A stretch of 64,000 bases of DNA. Origin: Devosia ginsengisoli (GTDB lineage: Bacteria; Pseudomonadota; Alphaproteobacteria; Rhizobiales; Devosiaceae). The notes under the pieces were generated by a model. That model did no database searches. It had not been told where the DNA came from and saw nothing but the letters and a program-made list of their open reading frames with translations. Made by a program: the position numbers and the translations under genes. Shown in pieces: positions 1-8,289 of the stretch. The stretch lies in assembly GCF_024707105.1 (NCBI RefSeq), contig NZ_JANQAJ010000005.1, forward strand, positions 391,409 to 455,408, read 5' to 3'. Numbering within the stretch: position 1 is the first letter of the stretch; each line of letters begins with the position of its first letter.

Positions 1-106
1 AGGCGCCGGACTGCCAGGAGGCGAGCACGTCGAGCTGGTGCTGGCGCGGCGACCAGCCCTTGCGGGTGAACCAGTCGGATATGATCGGGTTGAGATGTGC
101 TGTCAT
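1..106 (-). CDS. Ligase-associated DEXH-box DNA helicase, N-terminal fragment (runs off window)
   Basis: Reading the minus strand from the ATG at 106 gives 35 codons beginning MTAHLNPIISDWFTRKGWSP and continuing with an RQHQLDVL-type segment up to the window edge. This opening (short helix, then the Q-motif-like RxHQ segment before the Walker A loop) is what I recall for the large Lhr-type helicases encoded beside a DNA ligase and an exonuclease in Alphaproteobacteria. The ATPase motifs lie outside the window, so the family call rests on the N-terminus only. The upstream side carries a dispersed repeat. Confidence 0.6.
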   Translation of the reverse strand, partial: MTAHLNPIISDWFTRKGWSPRQHQLDVLASWQSGA

Positions 107-126
107 CTTCGCCCAGCCTCGGGGTT

Positions 127-280
127 TCCCCTCTCCCCTTGCGGGAGAGGGTGGTTCTTCCGCGTCCAGCGGAAGAACCGGATGAGGGGTTCTGCGCTCG
201 CCCATGCTTCAGTGCTGGTGGATGGCACAGGACCCCTCATCCGCCCTTCGGGCACCTTCTCCCGCAAGGGGGAGAAGGGG
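127..280. repeat. Dispersed intergenic palindromic repeat, type A
   Basis: Two halves, a CCCCTCTCCCCTTGCGGGAG-like arm and its complement ending in CTTCTCCCGCAAGGGGGAG, flank a spacer with GATGAGGGG/CCCCTCATC. The same layout recurs near 1468-1622, 42070-42228, 47062-47133 and 63848-63995. It fills most of the gap between the helicase and the DUF6460 gene; nothing else is visible there apart from a possible promoter at about 330-400. Confidence 0.75.
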
Positions 281-424
281 AAGCGGTGCATGGGATTGGG
301 CCAGCGACCGCTTATCGGTCGAGGTTGTATCCACAAACCTAAAAACCACCAGCCACACCTTCTGCAAATCGGCAAACACCCTATATGATCAGCAATGCTC
401 AAAACAGGGCAGCGGAGGACAGCC

Positions 425-715
425 ATGACCGACCAATCCCAGACCGAGAAGCCGCGTTCCGTGGTCGAGCGCTTCATGGGCGGTCACCCCGTCAACGTCA
501 TCCTGCGGCTGGCGCTGATTTCGCTGGTGGTGGGTTTCCTGATGAGCGTCTTCGGCTTCAGCCCGCAGGGGATAATCCGCGGCGCCGTGGAGCTGTTCCG
601 CGAGGTCCTGCGCGATGGCTTCGGCGTGTTCCGCGATATCTGGGCCTATATCGTCACCGGCGCCGTGCTGGTCGTGCCGGTCTGGGTCGTCATCCGCGCC
701 ATCAAGGCGCGCTGA
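425..715 (+). CDS. DUF6460 family small membrane protein
   Basis: A 96-residue protein with two hydrophobic segments, at about residues 23-42 and 70-90, separated by an amphipathic stretch rich in Phe/Arg. It matches my recollection of the DUF6460 family of alphaproteobacterial inner-membrane proteins; no function is known. The start at 425 is chosen because a GGAGG lies 8 bases upstream. The in-frame ATG at 395 has no such site. The stop TGA overlaps the start of the next gene (TGATG), so the two are probably translated together. Confidence 0.7.
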   Translation: MTDQSQTEKPRSVVERFMGGHPVNVILRLALISLVVGFLMSVFGFSPQGIIRGAVELFREVLRDGFGVFRDIWAYIVTGAVLVVPVWVVIRAIKAR

Positions 716-1386
716 TGGCGCCCGAGCGGCTGCGCCTGACGCCGCAACAGGCGCTGTCGCGGCTGGTGCCGCATATTCTCGATATGGAAAGCCGGGCGCA
801 GCACCGTATCGCCGTGGGCCTGGCCGGTGGACCGGGGTCAGGCAAATCGACGCTGGCGGCGGAACTGGTGACCATGCTCAATGCTGTTCATCCGGGCAGC
901 ACGGCTCTGGTGCCGATGGATGGCTTCCATATGCGCCATGCCAAGCTCGAAGCCCTGGGGCAGGTGGACTACAAAGGAGCGCCGCACACTTTCGAGGGCG
1001 CGGAATTCGTCAATTTCCTGCATCACCTCAAGGTGGCGACGGCAGCGGTCAGCGGGCCGGGCTATTCGCGCAAGATCGAAGATGTGGTGGATGGCGATTT
1101 CACCGTCGGCGCCGAGGTGCGCGTGCTGGTGGTCGAGGGCAATTACCTGCTGTTGACCGAGGGGCCTTGGGCCGGGGTGAAGCCGCTGCTGGATTATGCG
1201 GTGTTCGTGGATGTGTCGCGCGAGCTGGTCAAGGCGCGATTGCTGAAGCGCCATGGCGAGGAAGGGCTGTTCACCGAGGAGCGCAATCGGGCGCATATCG
1301 AGCGGAACGACCTGCCGAATTATGATCTCGTGTGCCTGTCGCAGGATCGGGCGGATGTGGTGATTGCCATGGATGTGGAAAGGTAG
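715..1386 (+). CDS. P-loop nucleoside/sugar kinase family protein (uridine kinase/PanK-like, FrcK-type)
   Basis: A 223-residue cytoplasmic kinase. Walker A is GGPGSGKST at residues 38-46. Next comes a VPMDGFHM segment typical of uridine-kinase/phosphoribulokinase-like folds, then a VVEGNYLLL Walker-B-like strand. This layout matches the nucleoside/nucleotide kinase family proteins of rhizobia that include FrcK, which is encoded with fructose ABC transporters. No sugar transporter is adjacent here, so the substrate is unknown. The start overlaps the DUF6460 stop codon. The gene ends just before a repeat cluster. Confidence 0.75.
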   Translation: MAPERLRLTPQQALSRLVPHILDMESRAQHRIAVGLAGGPGSGKSTLAAELVTMLNAVHPGSTALVPMDGFHMRHAKLEALGQVDYKGAPHTFEGAEFVNFLHHLKVATAAVSGPGYSRKIEDVVDGDFTVGAEVRVLVVEGNYLLLTEGPWAGVKPLLDYAVFVDVSRELVKARLLKRHGEEGLFTEERNRAHIERNDLPNYDLVCLSQDRADVVIAMDVER

Positions 1387-1684
1387 GGAGGAATACCCCC
1401 TCCTAACCTCCCCCTGAAAGGGGAGGAACAGATTGGGGATGTGGCGCTATCTTGCGCCCCCACAAGGCTGCCCTTCTCCCCTTGTGGGAGAAGGTGCCCG
1501 AAGGGCGGATGAGGGGGCTGCGCTGTCCGCAACATCCAAGCATGGGATAGCGCAGACCCCTCACCCTCGAAAATCCTCTGAACGAGGATTTTCTATCCCT
1601 CTCCCACAAGGGGAGAGGGGTGGCCGGTGGGTTGGCGAGCTATGCGTCCAACTGACCGTTCATTCCCGCTTTCGCGGGAATGAC
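1387..1684. repeat. Composite intergenic repeat cluster (type B half, type A, and CATTCCCGC palindrome)
   Basis: The gap between the kinase and the MATE gene is filled by three repeat types in tandem. First is a half of the CCTCC/GGAGG element, 1387-1438. Second is a type A element with long arms, 1468-1622. Third is a small palindrome, CATTCCCGCTTTCGCGGGAATG, 1661-1682. All three families recur elsewhere in the window. The ORF of the next gene reads back through this DNA, but that is not coding. Confidence 0.75.
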
Positions 1685-1729
1685 AGCGTGGATAGGGTCG
1701 GGTTCCTGCCTGGTCCCGAGTCGTCTCCC

Positions 1730-3079
1730 ATGTCTCCCCGTCCGCAATATCCCTTTACCGTGCGTCATGCCGATGTGTGGAAGATCGCCCTGCCGGCTTC
1801 CGTGGCTTTCATCACCGAGCCGCTGGTGGGCATTGTCGATATCACCGTCATTGGCAGGCTGGGCGATGCGGGGCTGCTGGGCGGGCTGGTGCTCGGGGCG
1901 CTGCTGTTCGACATCATCTTTTCGCTGGCCTATTTCCTGCGCATCGGCACGGCGGGGCTGACGGCGCAGGCGGTGGGCGCGCGGGACAAGCGCGACGGGC
2001 TGCTGCATGTGAGCCGGGCCATCCTGCTGGGGGTCGGCATCGGCGTGCTGATGATCGCGCTGGGCGGGCCGATCCTGTTTCTGGCGACCTGGTTCCTGGC
2101 GCCGGAGGCGGGGGCCTCGGCGGCCCTGGCGGATTATTTCCATTATCGCATCTGGTCGGCGCCGTTCTCGCTGATCAACTACGCCTTGCTCGGCTGGTTC
2201 TATGGAAGGGCGGCGGCCAAGACTGGCATGATGCTGCAATTGCTGCTGCATGGCTTCGATATCGTGCTGTCGATCTGGTTTGTGCATGGGCTGGGCTGGG
2301 GCGTGCCCGGCGCGGCTGTTGGTACGGTGATCGGGCAGGCGGTGGCGGCTTTCGTCGGCCTCTTCCTGCTGCTGCGCCATTATGGCGGGCTGGGCGCCGT
2401 TTTGCGCCATATCGCGCCGGGCGAACTGATGGATGCGGTGGCTCTGCGCCGCATGTTCGGGCTGAGCCGCGACCTGATGATCCGCTCGGCGGCGCTGATG
2501 GGCGCCTATGCCTGGTTTGCGGCGCAGGGCTCGCGCATGGGCGAGGTGGCCTTGTCGGCCAATGCCGTGCTGCTGAACCTGCTGATGATCGTCGCCTATT
2601 TCCTCGATGGCATCGCCCAGGCGGCCGAGCAGCTGACCGGCAAGGCGGTGGGCGCCAATTGGCGGCCGGCCTTCGACCAGGCCTATGGGCTCTCCATGCT
2701 GTGGGGGCTGGTCATTACCCTGACGCTGGGGCTGGCCTGGTATTTCGGCGGGCCCTGGGTCATCGGGCTGATGACCACCAATGTCGAGGTGCAGCAATAT
2801 GCGCTGACCTACCTGCCCATCGCGGCGCTCTGCACCGTCACCTTCATGCCGGCCTTCGTCTATGACGGGATTCTCGTCGGCACCACGCTCAATACGACAA
2901 TGCGCAACGGCATGGTCGTGTCGCTGGTCGTGTTCCTGGTGGCGGCTCTGGCGCTGGAGCCGGTGCTGGGCAATTGGGGCCTCTGGGCCGCGATGCATTG
3001 CTGGTTCGTGGCGCGGGGCGGGATCTACTGGTGGGCGCTGGAGCGGCGCAAGGCGGGCCTGTTCGCGGCGGCTGCCTAG
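1730..3079 (+). CDS. MATE family efflux transporter (DinF-like)
   Basis: A 449-residue integral membrane protein with about 12 hydrophobic segments in two homologous halves. An N-terminal MATE signature (EPLVGIVDITVIGRLGD) is followed by loops typical of DinF/NorM-type cation-coupled drug antiporters in the inner membrane. The reading frame stays open upstream to 1433, but that stretch is repeat DNA. The ATG at 1730 places the N-terminus just ahead of the first transmembrane helix and gives the usual family length. The 3' end overlaps by 4 bases the convergent histidine kinase gene. Substrate unknown. Confidence 0.9.
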   Translation: MSPRPQYPFTVRHADVWKIALPASVAFITEPLVGIVDITVIGRLGDAGLLGGLVLGALLFDIIFSLAYFLRIGTAGLTAQAVGARDKRDGLLHVSRAILLGVGIGVLMIALGGPILFLATWFLAPEAGASAALADYFHYRIWSAPFSLINYALLGWFYGRAAAKTGMMLQLLLHGFDIVLSIWFVHGLGWGVPGAAVGTVIGQAVAAFVGLFLLLRHYGGLGAVLRHIAPGELMDAVALRRMFGLSRDLMIRSAALMGAYAWFAAQGSRMGEVALSANAVLLNLLMIVAYFLDGIAQAAEQLTGKAVGANWRPAFDQAYGLSMLWGLVITLTLGLAWYFGGPWVIGLMTTNVEVQQYALTYLPIAALCTVTFMPAFVYDGILVGTTLNTTMRNGMVVSLVVFLVAALALEPVLGNWGLWAAMHCWFVARGGIYWWALERRKAGLFAAAA

Positions 3080-4699
3080 CCCGCCCGCATGGCGGGGCTG
3101 CGGCTCTGGTTGGCGAGGCCGCTGATGGCGGCGCGCAGGGCGGCGGGCTTGACCGGTTTGGTGACGACGGCAATGCCGCGTTCCTCGGCCAAAGCGCGCA
3201 CGGCCGGGCTGCGATCGGCGGTAACCAGGGCCGCCGGCAGGTGGCCGCCGACATTGTGGCGCAGCCACTCGATGGCATCGAGCCCCGATGTCTGGTCGAG
3301 GTGGTAATCCATCAGCACGAGATCGGGATACCAGCCTTCGAGCAGGCGCTCGCGGTCGATCTGCTTCAGCGAGAGGGCGCTGCGCACGTCGCAGCCCCAA
3401 TGGCGCAGCAGGCCCTCCATGGCCTCGATGATGGCGCGCTCGTTATCGACGCAGAGCACCTTGAGATCGAGCGTGCCGAAACTGGTCTCGGTCGGGGCCG
3501 GGCTGGCTTCCGGCTCGGCGCGGATGGTGCGGGTGGCCGGCAGGAACAGCGAGAAGCGCGAGCCATGGCCCTCGCGGCTGTCGAGTTCGAGCGTCAGGCC
3601 CAGGGCCGTCACGAGGCGCTGCACGATGGACAGGCCCAGCCCCAGCCCCTGCGCCATGCGGGCGCCGCGTTCGAGCCGCGAAAATTCGGCGAAGAGCAGC
3701 CGATGCTGGTCCTTGTTGAAGCCGATGCCGGTATCGATCACGTCGAGCCGCATGCGGTTGCCGCGGCGGCGCAGGCCCACCAGCACCTTGCCGCCGGGCT
3801 GGGTATATTTGATGGCGTTGGAAACCAGGTTCTGCACGATGCGGCCCACCAGCATGCGGTCTACCAATACGGTGGCGTCAGTGGCGACGATGCGCAGCGA
3901 AATGTTGCGCTCGCGCGCCATGGGACCGAATTCGACCTCGATCTTCTTGAGCAGATCGCGCCCGGCCACCGCCGCCGGGGCCGGCCTGAGCGCACCGCTG
4001 TCGATGCGCGAAATATCGAGCAGCGCGCCCATGATATCTTCGACGGCCGTGAGCGATGCCTCGATGGAATTGGCGAGATCGGCCAGGCCGGTGGATTTGG
4101 CGCGCTCGATCAGCGTCGAGGTATAGAGGCGCGCCGCATTGAGCGGCTGCAGCAGGTCATGGCTGGCGGCGGCGAGAAACCGCGTCTTGTCATGGTTGGA
4201 GGCATCGGCCTTGGCGCGGGCGCTTTCGAGCTCGGCATTGACCCGGGTCAGCGCCGCCGTGCGTTCCTCCACCCGCTCTTCCAGCGACTGGTTCATGCCG
4301 GCCAGCTCGCCTTCGGCCCGCACCCGCGCGGTGACGTCGGAAAAGCTGATGACGAGACCGCCATCGGGCAGGCGGCTCGAATGGAATTCCAGCACCTGTC
4401 CGCCACTGCCCAGCCGCTGGGTCACGGTGGTCGGCGCCGCCGTGAGCAGGTTGATGCGCTCGATGGCCAGCCGCGCCGCGTCGCCCTCGCCCAGATCGCC
4501 CCGATCCCCCCAGAAAGAGGGCGATATCGAATAGCGGCGTGCCCGGCCGCGTCAGCGGCATGGGCAAAGCCAGCAGCGTATTGTAGCGGCTGTTGGAGGT
4601 GACCAGGTGCAGCCTCGCATCGAACACGGCAATGCCCTGCGGAATGTGGTCTATCGCCTGCCTGAGGCTGCTGGCGGCGTCATGTCTTTGGGCGGACAT
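3076..4699 (-). CDS. Hybrid histidine kinase, PAS-HisKA-HATPase-receiver (frameshifted)
   Basis: Two overlapping minus-strand frames make one protein of about 540 residues. The first (from 4699) has a PAS-like domain with HIPQGIAVFDARLHLV. The second (to 3076) has a coiled linker, the H box AASHDLLQPLNAARLY, N box NLVSNAIKYTQPGG, G boxes DTGIGF and GLGLGLSIV, and a receiver with VLCVDNE, phosphoacceptor LMDYHL and TKPVKP. The frame changes at the six-C run 4506-4511; dropping one base joins ALFLG to DRGDLGEGD. The layout resembles NahK-type PAS hybrid kinases that signal with FixJ/LuxR-type regulators, one of which lies at 5639. The frameshift is probably a homopolymer sequencing error. Confidence 0.8.
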
Positions 4700-4717
4700 C
4701 GAATGCGATCCTGGGGC

Positions 4718-4785
4718 TTGAGCGTTTCCAGCAAAAGTGGATGCGGTTTTGCGGTTGGGAAACGCGACAAAACCAGATTAAGGGC
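4718..4785. repeat. Rhizobiales-type intergenic repeat (GAGCGTTTCCAGCAAAAGTGG family)
   Basis: About 65 bases beginning GAGCGTTTCCAGCAAAAGTGG, then GGTTTTGCGG and GAAACGCGACAAAAC. A second copy, differing at few positions, is at 49739-49793. The first and last parts are mutually complementary (GCGTTTCC/GGAAACGC), so it can fold. It lies between the kinase start and mscL. Confidence 0.7.
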
Positions 4786-4929
4786 GCGCGGGAACTATCG
4801 GCTCGCCATCAAACCTGCGCAAGACCGACTCTGGACCCATTGCATTTACTTGCCAGCTAAGGAATTCTCGACACCCGCCGGTCGCGCGGACCGTCTTGGG
4901 AAGGCGGATCACCAGAAGAGGGTTAGGCC

Positions 4930-5364
4930 ATGTTCAAGGAATTTCGGGATTTCGCCATCAAGGGCAACATGATCGATCTCGCCATCGGCGTGATCATCGG
5001 CGCTGCCTTCGGGGCCATCGTTTCCTCCATCGTCGATGATATCTTCATGCCCCTTATCGGGCTCATCATCGGCGGCATCGACTTTTCAAACCTGTTTGTC
5101 GTGCTGTCCAATCCGAACGACGTCCCCGTACCGTCGCTGGCGGCCGCCAGCGCTGCCGGCGTGGCCACGCTCAATGTCGGCCTGTTCATCAATGCCGTGG
5201 TCAAGTTCACCATCATCGCCTTCGTGCTGTTCATGGTGGTCAAGGCCATCAACTCGCTGAAGCGCGAAGCGGCCAAGGAGCCGGTGGAAGAGACTCCGGC
5301 GCCGAGCAAGGAAGAAGTCCTGCTCACCGAAATCCGCGACGCCCTGCGCGCCAATCCGCGCTGA
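4930..5364 (+). CDS. mscL: Large-conductance mechanosensitive channel MscL
   Basis: A 144-residue protein that begins with the family's [19 protein letters not shown] signature. It has TM1 at about residues 18-45, a periplasmic loop with [10 protein letters not shown]2 at about 78-100 and a charged C-terminal helix. MscL forms a homopentameric inner-membrane pore that opens under membrane tension to release solutes on hypo-osmotic shock. The start is set by the conserved N-terminus, with an AGAGGG sequence upstream. A hairpin with a T-tract follows the stop, so it is probably monocistronic. Confidence 0.97.
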   Translation: MFKEFRDFAIKGNMIDLAIGVIIGAAFGAIVSSIVDDIFMPLIGLIIGGIDFSNLFVVLSNPNDVPVPSLAAASAAGVATLNVGLFINAVVKFTIIAFVLFMVVKAINSLKREAAKEPVEETPAPSKEEVLLTEIRDALRANPR

Positions 5365-5371
5365 CCGTCCG

Positions 5372-5404
5372 AAAGGCCGGTCTTGCGGGGCCGGCTTTTT
5401 CTTT
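5372..5404 (+). terminator. Rho-independent terminator after mscL
   Basis: GCCGG pairs with CCGGC, extended by a G-T pair and an AAA/TTT step, around a roughly 10-base loop. The tract TTTTTCTTT follows. It starts 7 bases after the mscL stop codon. Confidence 0.8.
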
Positions 5405-5638
5405 GCCGGGATATAGGATAAAAGTCCGTTGACAAACCATATATAGGCAAATAGACCTAGTATCTAGGTGCTATATCCTACGTGTTGTCCATGTCGGACG
5501 GCGCGAACACTTAGCGCAAACTACCGCTGCGATTCACCGAGGGGGCGTGTCGCGGGCCTGCCACGGGCGGGCCGGCGATGGCGATGGCTTGCCGCCCGAT
5601 GGTCGCGCTTGAGCGAAACTTGTCAGGGCAGAGGCAAT
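5405..5638 (+). promoter_or_regulatory. Regulator promoter region with perfect palindrome ACCTAG-TAT-CTAGGT
   Basis: This A/T-rich stretch stands out from the GC-rich surroundings. A TTGACA hexamer lies at 5429-5434. A perfect inverted repeat, ACCTAGTATCTAGGT, covers 5455-5469, where a -10 element or transcription start would be expected. It lies about 170 bases before the FixJ-like regulator. It may be an operator for that gene. The rest of the leader (5470-5630) shows no convincing ORF. Confidence 0.45.
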
Positions 5639-6274
5639 ATGAGCGACCAGATCTACTATCATTCCTTCCTCAACCGCGACCGGCTGATCCATGTCGTGGA
5701 TGCCGACCCGGCCACCTGCGAGGCGCTGAGCGTGCTGTTCCGCCTCGAAGGGTTCCAGACCACCTTCTCGCTGGAAGCGGCCCATTTCATCGTCAGCCTG
5801 GAGCGGCGGCGGCCCGATATAGTCGTGCTCAACCTGCGCATAGGCGAGGAAAGCGGGCTGACCCTGCTGCGCCGCGTCAAGGCCATGCGCACCGGTACAC
5901 CGGTCTTCATGCTGGCCGATACGCCCCAGCTCGAGGCGGCGGTGACGGCCATGAAGCTGGGCGCCTCCGACGTCATCTCCAAGCCCATCGATACCGAGCA
6001 CCTGCTGACCGTGATCCGCGACGCTCTGCGCCGCGACATCCATCTGGGTGCCATGCAGGGCGGCAGCCGGCCGGTGGAAGTGCGCGGCTTTTCCCAGCTC
6101 ACCCCGCGCGAGCGCGAAGTGCTGCAGCTCATCACCAATGGCCAGTCCAACAAGGAAGCCGGCCGCGAACTGGGGATTTCCCCGCGCACGATAGAGGTGC
6201 ATCGGGCAAGGGTGATGGAAAAGCTGGGGGCCAGGAATACGGCCGACCTGATGCGGATCGTGCTGACGAGCTGA
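5639..6274 (+). CDS. FixJ/LuxR-family response regulator with Asn at the phosphoacceptor position
   Basis: A 211-residue protein with a receiver domain (about 15-130) and a C-terminal LuxR-type HTH (about 150-208, starting LTPREREVLQLI and containing SPRTIEVHRARVMEKL). The receiver keeps the acidic pair (VVDAD, residues 21/23) and the Lys (ISKPI, 115). The aspartate normally phosphorylated is replaced by Asn65 in VVLNLRIGEESG. It may therefore act without phosphorylation, or through another signal. The start at 5639 follows a GCAGAGGC Shine-Dalgarno-like stretch; the longer ORF from 5468 has no such site. The hybrid kinase at 3076-4699 is a possible partner. The D-to-N call depends on one codon. 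Confidence 0.85.
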   Translation: MSDQIYYHSFLNRDRLIHVVDADPATCEALSVLFRLEGFQTTFSLEAAHFIVSLERRRPDIVVLNLRIGEESGLTLLRRVKAMRTGTPVFMLADTPQLEAAVTAMKLGASDVISKPIDTEHLLTVIRDALRRDIHLGAMQGGSRPVEVRGFSQLTPREREVLQLITNGQSNKEAGRELGISPRTIEVHRARVMEKLGARNTADLMRIVLTS

Positions 6275-6304
6275 GGTCGGGCAGGGGGCGGCCTTTTCCA
6301 CGAC

Positions 6305-6379
6305 GTCATTCCCGCGCAGGCGGGAATCCACTCTGTGGAGAGCACTGTAAGAATGGATTCCCGCCTGCGCGGGAATGAC
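6305..6379. repeat. Long inverted repeat, CATTCCCGCGCAGGCGGGAA family
   Basis: A perfect inverted repeat with 26-base arms (6305-6330 and 6354-6379) around a 23-base loop. The same arms occur at 39448-39526, and shorter relatives at 1661, 6463, and 53947. It can form a very stable hairpin and could act as a terminator for the regulator gene upstream. Confidence 0.85.
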
Positions 6380-6462
6380 GCTGCCGGAAGCTGAAGCGTC
6401 CGGATTGAACACTCCCGCTCAATAAGCGTGTCCGCTGCGATGCCGGTTGACCGGCAGCGGTG

Positions 6463-6485
6463 TCATTCCCGCGAAAGCGGGAACC
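6463..6485. repeat. Short palindrome of the CATTCCCGC family
   Basis: TCATTCCCGCGAAAGCGGGAA is a solo short copy of the inverted repeat seen at 6305-6379. An additional small palindrome, TGCCGG-TTGA-CCGGCA, sits just before it at 6441-6456. The gap 6275-6578 holds these elements and no recognisable gene. Confidence 0.65.
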
Positions 6486-6578
6486 CCGGTTCAAGACGCG
6501 CCGGTTGACGGAGCGGATACACCTGAATCGCCACATGCCCTAGGATGGGACCAGTCGGATTGGTCGGAGGTGTCACCG

Positions 6579-7313
6579 GTGGGATGGGAAGCGCTCGGGC
6601 TTTGGGGCGAGGATGCGGTTCGCATCGAGCCGCTCACCGGCGGCTCGTCCGGCGATGTGTGGAGCCTGCGCATTCACGGCAAACGTGCGGTCGGCCGTCT
6701 CGGCACCAGGAGCGATGCCGATCTCGCCTGGGAGGCCGGGCTTATGCAATATCTCGACCGGGCAGGCCTGACCGTGCCACTGCCGATCCCGACGGAGGAT
6801 GGCCTGCTGTTCGCGGACGGCCTGACGGTGATGACCTATATGGAGGGCGGCCCGCCCGAAACGGCGGCTGACTGGCGCCGCGTGGCGGACACGCTGCGGC
6901 AGTTGCATCGCCTGACGCAGGACTGGCCGCAACGTCCGGGCTGGCGGTCGTCGACCGATCTGCTGCAGGCCGAGACCGGGACTCGGATCGACCTCGCGGC
7001 CATGCCGCCGGGGGCCACCGAACGATGCCGGGCGGCATGGGCGCGGCTCGCCGGGCGCCAGACCTGCGTCGTTCACGGCAATCCCGACAATCCCGGCAAT
7101 ATCCGCATGACGGCAGAGCGGGTCGCGCTGATCGACTGGGACGAGTCCCGTCTCGATGTGCCCGACCTCGATTTGGTGCTGCCCTACAACGCCGCCGGCC
7201 TCGAAGGCGAGGCGCATGATATTGCCGCGCAAGCCGCGGCTGCATGGGAAGCGGCGGTTTGCTGGGGCGACGACTACGCCATCAAGCGGCTCGCCGAAGT
7301 CCGGGCGGTCTGA
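6579..7313 (+). CDS. Aminoglycoside phosphotransferase-like (APH/choline kinase fold) protein
   Basis: A protein of about 244 residues with the kinase-like APH fold. It has an N-lobe beta hairpin (EPLTGGSSGDVWSLRI), a hinge region (VMTYMEGG), the catalytic-loop region VVHGNPDNPGN and a metal-binding LIDWDES. In most APH enzymes the loop reads HGD, and here it reads HGN, so the catalytic base may be altered or supplied by the Asp two residues later. A GTG start at 6579 is chosen because GGAGG sits 8 bases upstream. The frame stays open upstream to 6447 through repeat DNA. Substrate unknown. Confidence 0.65.
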   Translation: MGWEALGLWGEDAVRIEPLTGGSSGDVWSLRIHGKRAVGRLGTRSDADLAWEAGLMQYLDRAGLTVPLPIPTEDGLLFADGLTVMTYMEGGPPETAADWRRVADTLRQLHRLTQDWPQRPGWRSSTDLLQAETGTRIDLAAMPPGATERCRAAWARLAGRQTCVVHGNPDNPGNIRMTAERVALIDWDESRLDVPDLDLVLPYNAAGLEGEAHDIAAQAAAAWEAAVCWGDDYAIKRLAEVRAV

Positions 7314-7415
7314 GGGGCGCAGCTTGCCAGCGCATGCCTGCCGCGCGTGGCGCGGCGCGCTCTTCCCGCCTGCCGATAAAACCACTAGTGTTCCTCTCTC
7401 ATGGTGGGGGATTCC

Positions 7416-8105
7416 ATGTCGAAAATCTTGATCGTAGCGCCGCTGCTTGCGGTGCTGAGTGGCGGCGCCGTGCTGGCGCAGGATATTCCGGCTGCGCCGG
7501 GCTTCGACTGGACCGGTTTCTACCTGGGAGTTCAGGGCGGCTATCAGGCAGGAGAGACCCGTGTCACCGAATTCTTTTCGGCAACGGGACTGCCGACGGG
7601 CTATACGCCCCACGCCGACATGGGCGGGTTCACTGGCGGCGGCCATATCGGCTATATCTACCAGACCGGCACCGTGGTGCTTGGCGTCGAGGCCGATGCG
7701 GAACTCACCAATATTACCGGCAGGCACACAACCGCTTCGAGTATTTTCGAGACAACCCAGCAGTGGCAAGCCTCATTGCGGGCGCGGCTGGGCGTGACGG
7801 CGGTCGACAGGCTGTTGATCTACGCCACCGGGGGCTTGGCGGTAACCGGGTTCGACAACGCGGGCAATTACTTGCCGGGTCCCTTTACAAAGGATTGGAA
7901 TGGTATCGCCGCCGGCGGAACGATCGGCCTTGGGGCCGAATATGCGATTACAGATCATGTGAGCCTGCGCGGCGAATATCGCTATAGCGACTTCGGCCGC
8001 TTCGATTTCGACTGGCTCGATATCGGCGGTACCGGCATAGACGCCTTTTATGAGCAGACGCTCAAGACGCATTCGGTGAGAGCCGGGTTGAGCTATCGGT
8101 TCTGA
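7416..8105 (+). CDS. Omp25/RopB-like outer-membrane beta-barrel protein
   Basis: A 229-residue protein with a signal peptide of about 21 residues ending VLAQ. It then has FDWTGFYLGVQGGYQAG, the classic opening strand of the rhizobial/Brucella Omp25-Omp31 porin-like family. Alternating hydrophobic strands follow, with GLGAEYAITDHVSLRGEYRYSDFG and a C-terminal Phe in SVRAGLSYRF, as expected for BAM recognition. It would form an eight-stranded barrel in the outer membrane. The ATG at 7416 has GGGGGAT upstream and directly precedes the signal peptide; the frame opens slightly earlier at 7401. Confidence 0.88.
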   Translation: MSKILIVAPLLAVLSGGAVLAQDIPAAPGFDWTGFYLGVQGGYQAGETRVTEFFSATGLPTGYTPHADMGGFTGGGHIGYIYQTGTVVLGVEADAELTNITGRHTTASSIFETTQQWQASLRARLGVTAVDRLLIYATGGLAVTGFDNAGNYLPGPFTKDWNGIAAGGTIGLGAEYAITDHVSLRGEYRYSDFGRFDFDWLDIGGTGIDAFYEQTLKTHSVRAGLSYRF

Positions 8106-8289
8106 CCGAAGCGCTCGGCGCGGTTCCGTCCGAGAGTGAGACAGCAATCATAAAGGCCCCGAACGAGATGGGGACATCAATATTGGTTGGCTCTTGATAG
8201 CAGCTTCTATTCATTGGACTAGTTCAACACGAACTGGCGGCTCCCGCTAAGCGGTTGCCCTCTTCGGATAGCGCGTTTGGGGGCCGACT

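Noticed and set aside
1640..3400. A 586-codon open frame on the minus strand opposite the MATE gene
   Set aside because: It is a GC-rich shadow frame: Arg/Gln/His-rich with no domain, and it crosses repeats and two convergent real genes.
6305..6485. Clustered CATTCCCGC repeats as a CRISPR array
   Set aside because: Arms are inverted rather than direct repeats, spacing is irregular and there are no cas genes.
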